From assembly GCA_914767885.1 (NCBI GenBank), contig CAJZBQ010000055.1, forward strand, positions 62,001-126,000: a stretch of DNA of 64,000 nucleotides, written 5' to 3'. Below, piece after piece: positions 32,351 to 42,197 of this stretch (position 1 is the stretch's first letter; the number at the start of each line of letters is the position of its first letter). The notes beneath the pieces were generated by a model. It was given only the letters and a program-made list of their open reading frames with translations. It was not told the origin of the DNA and made no database searches. Made by a program: the position numbers and the translations under genes. The DNA comes from Blepharisma stoltei. Lineage: Eukaryota; Ciliophora; Heterotrichea; Heterotrichida; Blepharismidae.

Positions 32351-33683
32351 TTAATTAAATCTATCCAAGCTCTTACATACTTCTGGGTGCTTGCAATGTG
32401 CGCATCTCGGTATTTTACTATGTTTTTTATGTAAAATATGCTCTTTTACTATAGTTGCCAGTGCACTAATAAATAGCGGATTGTCATTTGGCCCAGGTGT
32501 GCGCTTAACATTCATTCCTTTTCCATTGCATTCTTCTATGTATAGTTTATCAAGCTCATATAAAGTTTCTAAATGATCTTGAGTAAATGCAATTGGAATA
32601 ATCAGCACATCTTTTTTCCCTTGTTCTCCAAGTGATAGCAACGCTTTGTGAGTATTTGGCTCAAGCCATTGCTGAAACCCTACTTTGCTTTGCCAGAATA
32701 AGTGGCTTTCGTTTCCGAAATAGCTGGAAATTAGATTGACTGAGGTCGAAATTTCAATAGGATATCGATCTCCACTCCACGCAACCTTTGCAGGAATTGA
32801 ATGAGCTGTGAAAGCCAAAACCACCTTTTCAGGGTTTGCAAAGCTTGCTAACTCCCCCGTTCGTGAGTGAACAAAACCATTAGAAAAATCCCTATTTTTT
32901 GCCCAAAATCCCCCTCAGTAAGCGAACAAAAACTTTTTTATGAAAAAAATTTGATATATAAGTGATAATTATTATAATGAAATCTATAGCTAATTCTATT
33001 TAATTTTTAAAAAAATTTGCGTTTTAAAACATAAATTTTATAAATTAAATTAATATTTGCTTTCCAAGTTTTGCGAATTAGGATTTATTTAAAATTTCGA
33101 AAAAAAATTAGCCCCTCCGTGAGCGAACAAGATTTTTTTGTTCACTCACGGAGGGGAGGAGTAAGTGGCTTTTGATTGTCTCGACCCAGAAGTTGATAAA
33201 TGCTGGATGATCTCCCCATCTAGAAATTGTTGACAATTCCATATCGGGCGAAACGTGATTTAAAACTTCACGTAAAGCATTTCCAGTAGTAGCGCAGCTA
33301 TAATGAGGGTACTGGGTGAATGCTATGACCTGCTTTACTTTATCATTTTTCAGTTCTGAAATAGCTTCATCTGTAAGAGGAGAGCTATAGCGGAAGCATT
33401 TGTAAAATTTATGAGGAGCTGATTCAGGCAAAGTTTTGTCTAAAATTGAGACCAACTGTTGACCTTGAATATTTGTCCACTTGGATAAAGGAGAAAAGCC
33501 TATAGCTGAGTATTGCTTTTGGACAGAAGTTCGTGCACGGATTCTTGCGATTTTCGGACCAAGGTTAAAAGGAATAGGAATGAAGGATTTATCAGAGAAC
33601 ATTCGGACTAGAAACGGCTCCACTTCAGCAAGCGTTGTAGGACCGCCTAAGTTCATAAGAAGAATCCCTGTTTTCACTGTCAT
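32351..33683 (-). CDS. hemH: Ferrochelatase, interrupted by a MITE-type IES
   Basis: Parts 33683-33162 and 32848-32351 join in frame when the 313-bp IES is removed, giving 339 aa. Family motifs are GILLMNLGGP at the N-terminus, FSPLSKWTNIQGQQL, and FTAHSIP with the catalytic His just after the IES. The C-terminus RCAHCKHPEVCK is a Cys cluster like the [2Fe-2S] site of animal ferrochelatases. The enzyme inserts Fe2+ into protoporphyrin IX in the last step of haem synthesis. Start set at MTVKTG (33683); the frame is open to Met 33818, but that extension is low-complexity and may be leader or a mitochondrial presequence. Confidence 0.93.
32849..33161. mobile_element. IES: ctccgtgagtgaac-family MITE inside ferrochelatase
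   Basis: 313 bp between TAs at 32849 and 33162. Left end TAACTCCCCCGTTCGTGAGTG; right end a foldback (about 33110-33162) closing GGGGAGGAGTA. The interior matches the family (GATATATAAGTGATAATTA). Excision at TA gives ...KSHLASFANPE... and joins the ferrochelatase frame exactly, so this member must be removed precisely. Confidence 0.93.
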
Positions 33684-33863
33684 TAAATTTACTGAAGATA
33701 TCAGCAGAAGTGAATAAATAAATAAAATAAAATAAAAAAACAAAAGATATTTGGATATAAAGATATAACTTTTGAAAACTTTGGTTGGTTTTGATAAAGG
33801 ATTGTGGATGTTAATCAATTTTTTTATATTAACTTACTAGGCTATCTAGGGTCCAATTTTTCT

Positions 33864-36014
33864 TTAATTTAATTCCTGGTGATTTTCTAAAAATTTAACA
33901 ATTTTTTCAACTTTTCTTTTGTCTCCTAATTTCTCTAGTCCACCTCTAATTTCTTTCATTATTTGGAGAGCTTGTGGCAAATCAAAAGACATTTCTAATA
34001 AAAATCCTTTCCAGAAAAGTGCTTTTAGCCTAAAAATTTCTTTCTTTTTATTGCTGTGGCTAAATTTTAGTAACGTCAGAAAATCTTCTATTGCACACAA
34101 GCCATCCTCAATGCTCTGTCTGTGCATAACTGAAATTTTTCCGATTTTATATAAAAATTTCGGATCAGAACACAGTGAAAATAACACAGAATTTGTCTGT
34201 TTTGGGACTTCTAAAGGCATTTTTCTGCTACTTCTGTTTTCTTCAATTTTGTGGCTTAGTGATTTTAACCAATTTTCATTTGTCGACAATCTTCTTTCTA
34301 ATGGACTGATCTCTTCCCCAGCTTCGTCTTCTACTATTTTTGCAGCCAATTCTCCTTCTTGTGATATTCCAGGCTGAACCTGCTCTTTAAGAAAAGACTC
34401 AAAATACTCCCCTGATAGAATATTTGCCTGGGAATTTCTGTAGTTTGTATAATTATAAGACCTTGATGTTTCTATTGCAGTTGCTGACGCATTGGCAAGA
34501 TCGTCTACAGTTTTAGCTTTTTTAAGAGTCTTTGTATAAGGGACTTCCGCAAATGGTAAAGGAGGAAAAACTTTGGCTAAGCATTTAAGTAAATTTATAG
34601 CTTTTGCAGCTTGGTTGTTTATTGCTAAAATATCTGCATATAAAATATGCGCTTCCATCCATACAGAAACAGGTATATCAGGACTGCTACATCTAATAAT
34701 CATAGCTTTTCCTAACTTTTTCATTAGTCTATACTCTCTTTTAATTTTCAGTGATTTAAACATTTGGGAGTAAATTTTTATGCTGAATTCCCCATTATTT
34801 GATGCTTCTTCAAGCTGCGCAATTGCTTCATCTTCATCTCCTTCAAGGTAAATAATTTTGGAATACATAATATCTCCAATATCTTTTTGGAAATTTTTTA
34901 TTTCTGCACATGCTTTTTTGCATCTTTCAAATTCCTGTGGGGTCAGATTTTTGCTTAATTCTTTTTCTACTGAAATTTTCATGTCAATTTTTGGTTTAAG
35001 TTCTTCGAGTTTTGTAGTCATTTCACTGAGTTTTTGGGATGGAGAATTTCCAAGATGCTTGATAGCTTTTTTTATAGTTGAAAAAGCATCAAAGAGCTTG
35101 TTTTGGTTAATATAGGCGAGGGAAAGCCAATAATAAATTTTGCCGAATCTTGATTTTTTGCAAAGTCTTAAACATTCGTGCAAAGCGTCAATAGCAGAAT
35201 TTATATAACTTTTGTCGCCTGATTTTGAGCTTAGCCTTCCGTAATGGTATAAAAATGATGTATAAGTAGGATGCTCAGTATATTTTTGCAGCAGAAGCCC
35301 TAAGCAGTTATTAAGCTTCTTATTGCGAAAATAGCTTTTTGCATAGCGGAAACAGAAATATATATAATATTGATGATAATCATAGTCAATAATCCTTAAA
35401 AATGCCTCAGCAGAAATTCCTTCACAAAGTTCATAATCTTTTGTAGTATAATAAGTGTATTCCCATAATATCACATAAGCTTCAGGCCTATCCTGGTTGC
35501 TCTTAATTAACTCTTGTAAAATCAGCAATGCCTTATTAGTCTCTTTATTTTTCAAGAAAAACTTGCTCCAAGCCAAATATCCATAGTAAGTGTCAATTTC
35601 TTTTATATGGCTTGCATAATATTGAGGCAATTCTATGTCCACGCTATGTTTAAGGCCGCTATCCATAGCCATTTCAAACAACCCCCATAGAATTTCTAAT
35701 TGATTGGGTAACTGCGTCAGCAAAATTTCCATCATTCTTTTAGTATTTTGCAGCTCTGGTTTATTATTTATTGAGGTTTTTAATTGTAAAAACGCATACC
35801 ATGTATTATAAAGTGCATCTTTGGGCATATATTTTAAAGCTTCTTTTATATGGCTTAGTGCTTTAGGATAATCTCTCTCATAAATATATAGTCGCCCCAG
35901 ACCAAAATGAGCTTCATAACAGCCTGGCATTTTGTCAATTGTGCCTTGGAAAACGTCTTTACAAGAGCTTATTTCGTAGTCAGGAATAATATCACATAAG
36001 GTTTTTTCTCTCAT
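33864..36014 (-). CDS. TPR-repeat protein
   Basis: 716 aa. Tetratricopeptide-like helical pairs occur throughout, clearest at residues 25-75 (AHFGLGRLYIYERDYPKALS) and about 265-335 (YYWLSLAYINQNKLFDAFST). A charged insertion precedes C-terminal repeats that resume near 655. No targeting sequence. It is a scaffold by family; the specific complex is not recognisable. No IES is detected in this 2.1-kb frame. Confidence 0.82.
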   Translation of the reverse strand: MREKTLCDIIPDYEISSCKDVFQGTIDKMPGCYEAHFGLGRLYIYERDYPKALSHIKEALKYMPKDALYNTWYAFLQLKTSINNKPELQNTKRMMEILLTQLPNQLEILWGLFEMAMDSGLKHSVDIELPQYYASHIKEIDTYYGYLAWSKFFLKNKETNKALLILQELIKSNQDRPEAYVILWEYTYYTTKDYELCEGISAEAFLRIIDYDYHQYYIYFCFRYAKSYFRNKKLNNCLGLLLQKYTEHPTYTSFLYHYGRLSSKSGDKSYINSAIDALHECLRLCKKSRFGKIYYWLSLAYINQNKLFDAFSTIKKAIKHLGNSPSQKLSEMTTKLEELKPKIDMKISVEKELSKNLTPQEFERCKKACAEIKNFQKDIGDIMYSKIIYLEGDEDEAIAQLEEASNNGEFSIKIYSQMFKSLKIKREYRLMKKLGKAMIIRCSSPDIPVSVWMEAHILYADILAINNQAAKAINLLKCLAKVFPPLPFAEVPYTKTLKKAKTVDDLANASATAIETSRSYNYTNYRNSQANILSGEYFESFLKEQVQPGISQEGELAAKIVEDEAGEEISPLERRLSTNENWLKSLSHKIEENRSSRKMPLEVPKQTNSVLFSLCSDPKFLYKIGKISVMHRQSIEDGLCAIEDFLTLLKFSHSNKKKEIFRLKALFWKGFLLEMSFDLPQALQIMKEIRGGLEKLGDKRKVEKIVKFLENHQELN

Positions 36015-36046
36015 TAAATATCACATAAAGCAAGATCCTGATTCAA

Positions 36047-36560
36047 TTAAGATTTTTCTTTCAATTTGAAATATAGAAATTGCCCGAGGATGGCGCTATA
36101 TTGCGCCATCCTCGGGCAATTGGAGACACGGCTCCACACGGGAATTGTGTTCCACGTGTGGAGCCATTTTTCCACGTGGGAAAATGTGGATTCCACACGT
36201 GGAAAAATGGCTCCACACGTGGAATACGGTTCCCGTGTGGAGCCAATTTTCGCTTGCCCTAGGATGGCGCCATATAGCGCCATCCTAGGGCAAATCCTAT
36301 AGCAAGGACGAGCCCATCTTAAAGCCCTTGTATTGTTTTCGGCGCTGCTCAAGCTGCTCTTGGACCATCATATCAACACGCTCTGTTGAATATAGAGAAA
36401 GCCTTGGTGAGTATAATGGGTCTTGAGATTCTTCTTCCTCTTTAAGTTTTTCTTTGACAATTCTGTTCCTTTGAGAAATTCTGATGCGGGATTTGATTGA
36501 TTCATAAAAATCGTCGCCTATTCTGCTTTCGTCGACTTCTTGGATCTTGTAAGTGTCCAT
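36047..36560 (-). CDS. Small charged protein whose C-terminus is created by IES excision
   Basis: Unspliced, the frame stops at TAG 36297-36299, inside the repeat at the insertion edge (87 aa). If the 226-bp element is removed at its TATAG repeats, the frame continues as ...SSLLYFKLKEKS and stops at 36047, giving 95 aa. The sequence is helical and charged (IKSRIRISQRNRIVKEKLKE; VDMMVQEQLEQRRKQYKGF). No family is recognised. Confidence 0.65.
36072..36297. mobile_element. Double-palindrome foldback IES
   Basis: 226 bp flanked by a TATAG direct repeat (36072-36076 and 36298-36302). Each end is its own hairpin (TTGCCCGAGGATGGCGC with its inverse; TTGCCCTAGGATGGCGCC with its inverse), and the centre holds further inverted repeats of CTCCACACG/CGTGTGGAG type, so the whole element can fold on itself. 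GC-rich, unlike the host DNA. Same design as 37226-37457 and 61418-61568. Confidence 0.9.
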
Positions 36561-36609
36561 TTAATTAGTCAACTATTTAGAGAGGAAAAGGATTTTTATG
36601 ATTTTTATG

Positions 36610-39600
36610 TTAAGAATATTTATTTCGCTTGGAGTTTGTCTGCCGTTTGTAATACTTGTAGAGGAAAAACAAAGCAGCGAACGTTAAAAAGGATATTAGG
36701 ATGTATTCTAGAAATTTGAATGTTTCGGTGTTTTCTTGAGCATTTTCGAGTTTTACAAGCTTTATTTTGCTTTTTTGAGAGTGCTTATCAGCTGTGCTGT
36801 CATTTCCTATGATTTTTGGAGTTTGCTTGCCTTCATTGCTTTCCTCTTTTATATCAGATAAATTATTGATTATTCTAAAAGTTGCAATTTCCATACTGCC
36901 TAGCATTAGCGTACCCCATGCATCATTATATTTTCCTCCTAGCTTCTGCGCCATCCCATTGCCTTCATTTCGATAAAATTCGATTTCTTTAACAGTTTTT
37001 AATTTTTCATTAATTTTATAGTCCATAAACCCTCCAAGCAGTTTTCTTTCTTTAACATCAACACCTTTTATATTTAAACTCTGTGATCCTTTATTGAAAT
37101 TCCAAACCCTTATTACAGTATTCTCATTCTTCACGACTCCGCTCAGCAAATAAAATCTTTGATCATTTATTCCTATATTGTAATGTGTTTTATATTTCCA
37201 TTTCTCTTTTAATTCTTGGCCAAAATATAGCCCAGGAGCGATTTTTGATCGCCCTGGGCTATGATAAAGCTCAGAAACTCCCCGAGTTGGTTTTTCAACT
37301 CAAGTTGACAAACCAACTCGGGGATTTGGCAAATACCTTTTATGAGAGGCGTTTGTCAAGACCCCGAGCTGGTTTGTCAACTTGAGTTGAAAAACCAACT
37401 CGGGGGAGTTTTGAGCCTTATCATAGCCCAGGGCGATCAAAAATCGCTCCTGGGCTATACCATTTATTTTCACTTATCGTTAGACTTTTTTCATCAATTA
37501 TTGGAAATATTATTGGATCATTTTTAGATTCAAGAGAAGATTTCCAGTATTCTGTATGGTCCAAAGTTCCAAACTCAAAATCAAATACATGCTCAGCAAG
37601 CTCTTGGTCGTTTAAGCCTTGCAGAAGGCCAAAACCATCATCATTATTTAAATTTCTTTGTAGCAAAAGCTCAAAAGCACTATTGCTTACAATTCCGAGC
37701 CCAAGTGTAAATTTTGGAAAAGCAGCCATATAAATATTCTCTAACTTTACCATAAAACCTCCAGGGATAGGATACATGTTCATTCCTTTTCTAGATGGGC
37801 GGTTTTCACTGATATATTTTCTTATAAATAAAATGGCATTCGGTTCGAGAGAAATTAGCTTTGCTAATTTTCTCTCCCTCATGGAATTTTATTTATAGGG
37901 TTAGGTTTTCACTCGAGAACTTCTGGACAGCAATAGCGGTTTAACTCTGGGGATAACCAGAGGAACCACTCCTCAGTCCACTCAAGATTTCGGGCTTTTA
38001 CCTCTCAGCACATCCCACGGGAGGGATGACCCTTAGGCGGAACACGCGCAGGAGCTGAGTCGAGCGACAAGGGCGACGGCAACGCGCCGGGTGAGACGTG
38101 CAGCAGGGCTGGTGAAGCAGGAGTTGATAGAAGGCTTGGACGGGGCTGACCCGTGCCAAGATGGCTCGCCTACGTCATCAGTTTTGCCATAGGCCCTTTG
38201 GGCTGCGGCACTAGACACCTTAAACACCAGATAATTAAGTAAGTAAGTAAGATATATTTTCTTAACCTTAAATCCCCAGTATTAGAAGTGCCTAGCCATG
38301 CTGCATCTTTTATATTGATACTGGAAAAGCGAACAGTGATTTCTTCGTTAGAATAAGCATAAGCGCCATATTTTCATATAAACTTAGGCTCATTGTACAA
38401 AATTACTGTTTGATAGTAATAATTTAGCCCGGCTATCTCTTTTGTTCTTTTATATAAAAATTGAGCGACACTCACGATAGGACCATGAGATATCATGAAT
38501 GAGCTTAATTTTAAATCAGAAACTTCTTCTCCTGAATCTTTTGGCTGAAAAGCATAAGCACCGCTGGCTTCACCATAGTAGCTTCAAAATTGCTGTTTCC
38601 AGTCTGTCTTAATATCTTTATATTGGATATAATCAGACATTCCATATTCATTGAATTTTATAGTGTAAAATGAGTCAGAAATTTTTAGCTGCTCATTGCT
38701 GCTTGATCCTTTGGAACAATAATGGCAATTTTCTGAATTTTCAATAATAAATTTATTTATGGAAATTGCTTAAATTATTATCAGTATCTAATAGCCTAGT
38801 CTTTATAGAAAATAGTTTTTTTACATATAATTATTTTTGAATTTAATTTTTGAAAAGTATAAACATTGTTTGGTAGGAAAGTGCAGGCAATTCAATTTTG
38901 AAATAAATTGTATAATTCGAGTCCAAAATATTTTTGACTGACTGCGATTTTATAGCATTCAGATTTCAGTCATAAATTTCTAAATAATTAAATTTTGAGG
39001 TTAAAGAAATCAACTTTTTAGCATTTCAGTTCAATGGATTGTGAACAATAATGGTCCTATAAGGCTTGAAAAATTCAATTTTGTCAGGGTTTTTACCTGC
39101 ATCAATTAGCATAATCCTCAAAGCATCATTTATAGCACTAACAGCTTTCGATTTTTCTTTATCTAGCCTAGACTTAAAATCTGCATACACATGGTCTTTA
39201 CAAGTACCTGTTATAATGTCATGGTGTAGACTTAAGCTAGCCTGATCCGAATCATATTGCTTGTCTTCAATAAAAGCCTTTGAAATTTCTGCTGATCTTG
39301 TAAGCTTGTGTGTGTTAAATATTAATTTTTTGAGATTTGGCCTTGATGTGTAAAAGCCTGTCCAATATGTAGGTCTTCCACCTTTTAAAGTGACATATGG
39401 GAAAAAGTCACCTTTATAATAAGAAAATGCGTTGAAACTTTGTTGAACTGCTTCAAAGTATTCACTCGGCGTAGCGATTCGTAAGGAAAACTTTAGTTTC
39501 TTGAATTTTGGAGAAGCGTTAATATAATCTCTTAAGTTTTCTATATATGAAAATAGCCCTCTTGCTTTATTTATCTCATTATATGAGAAATCTTCACCAT

Positions 39601-40879
39601 ATAAAAAGAAATTACGCCTTCATGATGGCGAAGGCCGCAGTCCGACAGAAAAAGAAAAAGTTCCAGAATTCGGGGTCACTTAACAAAATGGTGGCCCCGA
39701 AGGGCCACGGGGTCGGATGGGGTGTGGTTTCCGGGGTGGGAGCAGGTTTGGGCTGACTGAGCCTCTCCTCGACCTACAGACGAAAGACCGACGGCGCAAT
39801 ACCAAGTAGGCACTTCTGGAGGAGCATTATGCTGCTTGTAAATGGCGGAGGTAGTTTCAGAAGGAGGCTTTGGACGTGCCCCTCATACCCTGAGCACTGC
39901 CAGGGATTAAGAGAGTCCTTTGCTGAAGTTTTTTTGGTCCAAGCAGGCTCTCGGGTGAGTTTCCCTGAAAGATGTCGATGTCACCATTTTTGATGACGTG
40001 GACAGAAAAGGGCTTTAGGTGGCTTTAGTGGCTAGCGCCACATTGAGCGTGAAGCTGAGCTCGACTGGATTAGGGGCTGAAATAAACCCCGCTTTTACCC
40101 TCGATAATTAACTCTCTCTCACCATATAAAAGCATGATTTTATCTGTTTTATATGCAGATTTTCTATCAATAGCAAAATCATATAATTCTTCAGAGCTAC
40201 ATTAATGTTACCAAGTATCTAAATCTTTGGTTGCATTACAGTAATCATTGGAATTTATATTAAAAAGGCTTGGATAATCATAATGATCATATAAAAGATG
40301 TGTAAAAATCATATGATTATCTCCAATTTCTGAGCCTTTTCATATAAATTCCAAGTTCCCATCTTCAATCAATTGCTCTTTATAGCGATAATTAACTCGA
40401 TTTATAACCAAAAACTCATACCCAAAATTCGCAAGTATAGCAGGAGTTAGTGCTGAGTGCCCAAACGGATCAATTTGCCAGGCAACCCTAACTTTCTCTA
40501 TCCCAAAGTTCTCATACAAATAGTTATGCCCAGTTTCGATTTGCCTAATAACCATTTCAATATCAGGGTTTGCCTCATCACTTTGAACAAATCCTCCACC
40601 TACAATTTCAAGTCTCCCTTCACTTATGAACCTTTTTATTACTTCTTTATCGTCTGCTTCAGCTTCATCCATAAACATTTTGAGGAATGATGTTTCAGAT
40701 CATACGAATTTCCTATCATGATTTTCTGATAGTAAAGTAATTATGTTTTGAAAAATGCTTCTCACTTGTTTTTTGTAGTAGTCCTCAATTGTTTCTACTC
40801 AGCCCAGGTCGCAGTGACTGTGTGGGATGATAAAAAACTCAATTGCAAAACAAATCGGAAGAAAAATAAGCCAAATCAT
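36610..40879 (-). CDS. Lysosomal-type alpha-mannosidase (GH38), split by four insertions
   Basis: The frame runs from ATG 40879 to TAA 36610, about 980 aa after removing two SINE-like elements, one foldback IES, one short AT-rich IES and one 15-nt intron. A signal peptide (MIWLIFLPICFAIEFF) precedes the GH38 metal-site motif HSHCDLGW and the nucleophile motif AWQIDPFGHS. LLYGEDFSYNE and HHDIITGTCKDHV are further family segments. The C-terminus has a transmembrane helix (YILISFLTFAALFFLYKYY), unlike soluble animal LAMAN. TGA is Trp at many sites. The enzyme trims alpha-mannose from N-glycans. All insertions keep frame when removed at repeats; only the short one is not delimited exactly. Confidence 0.9.
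37226..37457. mobile_element. Double-palindrome foldback IES in alpha-mannosidase
   Basis: 232 bp between TAs at 37226 and 37458. Outer arms TATAGCCCAGGAGCG / CGCTCCTGGGCTATA are perfect inverted repeats, and each end also forms its own hairpin (GCCCAGG...CCTGGGC). The inner parts (ACTCCCCGAGTTGG / CCAACTCGGGGGAGT) continue the foldback. Removal gives NKWYFGQELKEK in frame. Confidence 0.92.
37825..38264 (+). mobile_element. SINE-like insertion with 14-bp target-site duplication
   Basis: 440 bp including one copy of the duplication GATATATTTTCTTA (37811-37824 and 38251-38264). It ends in a TAAG tandem tail (AATTAAGTAAGTAAGTAA), as SINE and LINE 3' tails often do, and lacks terminal inverted repeats. 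The body is GC-rich with no long frame. Collapsing the duplication restores alpha-mannosidase as ...LRLRKYISENRPSRKG. Its family differs from that of the elements at 39607 and 46715. Confidence 0.88.
38748..38861. mobile_element. Short AT-rich IES in alpha-mannosidase (edges approximate)
   Basis: The mannosidase frame is open to ...SYQTMF on one side and from FIIENSENCHYC on the other, with several TAA stops between. The stretch has multiple TAs at each end. A deletion of length 1 modulo 3 is needed, which several TA pairs satisfy. About 110 bp. Confidence 0.65.
39607..40131 (+). mobile_element. SINE-like insertion, family 2, with 13-bp target-site duplication
   Basis: 525 bp including one copy of the duplication TCACCATATAAAA (39594-39606 and 40119-40131). 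GC-rich body with a (TC)n-like right end. It shares extended similarity with 46715-47209: CTCGACCTACAGA, GGCACTTCTGGAGG, TTAAGAGAGTCCT, GGGGCTGAAATAAAC in the same order. It is antisense to the host gene. Collapsing the duplication gives LLYGEDFSYNE of GH38. Confidence 0.92.
40197..40211 (-). other. 15-nt intron
   Basis: On the minus strand GTAACATTAATGTAG, interrupting codon TGC of ...DLDTCSEELYDF. It contains an in-frame TAA in the mannosidase frame. Confidence 0.8.
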
Positions 40880-40978
40880 AATTAATAGTTAAAAAAGTAT
40901 TATCTTAATTAAATTAATAATTATTAATGACACTAAATATTTAAAAAAACATACCTCCACATTATAAATTTAGAAATA

Positions 40979-42031
40979 TTAAATATTGGAAATACTATTA
41001 GGAGTCCTAAATTCTGCTTCGCATCAGCTTGTAAATACATTTTCAGCAGAGTAGATTGTGTTTACTATACTGTTTATGTAAAACTCTTGAATAGCTTTTT
41101 CTTCTTTCTCCTTCAGCTTTATAGGCTTATGCGGTTGGGCTGCATTATACCAGCTAAAATTTTGTTGTGCTAAAGCTAAGCCTTCTGCAGGGGCTAAGGG
41201 TAATTCAATTAGAGGCTCTTTAAAAGATTCTTCAATAATCCCTTTATCAAACTTTCCTAATAAAATGCCTAAAGAAGTTCCAAGCATTTTTCTTATTTGA
41301 TGATATACAAAACTTTGTCCAGTGATATTAAATTTGATAAAATCAATCCCTTTATAATGCAAAGGATCGTTGTGTGCTTCAAATTTTATTATATATGCTG
41401 TCTACTCTGACTAAGCCATTAAGCAATATAAGCCAATATTTTATTTATTCAAAAAGATCTTATATCGTTTGGATTCTGGTAAATCACTTGTAAGTCTCTT
41501 TGAATAGTTATGGAACAAATGGGTGCCTTCCAATAGCCTTGTATACCCGTTCAGCTCATTTATTTTGTCAGTGCTGAATCTTTCTCCTGGAAATAAGCTA
41601 TGATAAGGAAATAGATATTCATAGACTCTGAAATCTGCGTACTTTTTTGCATTGAAGCTTTTTGTGACCTGCCTTATTCCAAAAATCCTTACATCTTCTG
41701 GTAAATATTGGTTGATTGTTTCAATCATATCATCGTCACAGCGATTGTCCCACATAATTTTTACCCCTGCAATCGTCAAAATTGCATGAACTCCTTTATC
41801 AGTCCTTGATACCCTGCTTCATTTGATTTTCTCAAGGTCGTGACGATTGGACTCTGATATGCATCCAGCCTGAAATAGGGCTTGCTCCATAACTCCTTCT
41901 ACAGTTCTTAAATTTTTTTCGACCGCTTGCATTTGGCTGCCTTTAAATTGGCTTCCATTATATGCGAAAAGAAGCGCGACTTTTCTTTTGCATGCTTCTT
42001 CCTTAATTATTCTATTCAAGGACCTTATCAT
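40979..42031 (-). CDS. PUS1: tRNA pseudouridine synthase, PUS1/TruA family
   Basis: 334 aa after removal of a 48-bp insertion. The catalytic motif SRTDKGVHA (residues about 77-85, Asp nucleophile) is preceded by FAYNGSQFKGSQMQ, and GQSFVYHQIRKMLG is the conserved C-terminal motif. TGA is Trp in KWSRVSRTD and again near the end, where reading continues from TGA 41026 to TAA 40979. The enzyme isomerises uridines in tRNA, and in some eukaryotes in other RNAs. No organelle-targeting sequence is evident. Confidence 0.9.
41394..41441. mobile_element. 48-bp mini-IES in PUS1
   Basis: Between TAs at 41394 and 41442. It holds three in-frame stops in the PUS1 frame. Removal yields KIFLNKYIIKFEAHNDP, which fits the family spacing before the GQSF motif. 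It has no clear terminal inverted repeats. Confidence 0.7.
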
Positions 42032-42197
42032 ATAAATGGTAAAAGAGAAAATTAGTTTACTAAACCTTCAAATAAATTAATTTTTGAAGCTTAGTCATAG
42101 AAATCTTGCTTTCAAATAGACTTTTAAAGTCCTAGAAATATTTGCCTAAATTAGAAAACTTTACTTAAAATTTATAAACTCTTATAAATTAAAAATA

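Noticed and set aside
33684-33818. 45-residue N-terminal extension of ferrochelatase
   Set aside because: Low-complexity Phe/Ile/Leu/Tyr reading typical of AT-rich leader DNA; start set at the Met next to the conserved GILLMNLGGP. A mitochondrial presequence remains possible.
36066-36352. Several open frames of 60-101 codons on both strands
   Set aside because: They lie in the double-palindrome element, where self-complementary GC-rich sequence is open in many frames; none has protein character beyond the repeat.
38033-38227. Minus-strand frame of 64 codons
   Set aside because: Inside the SINE-like element at 37825; composition-driven.
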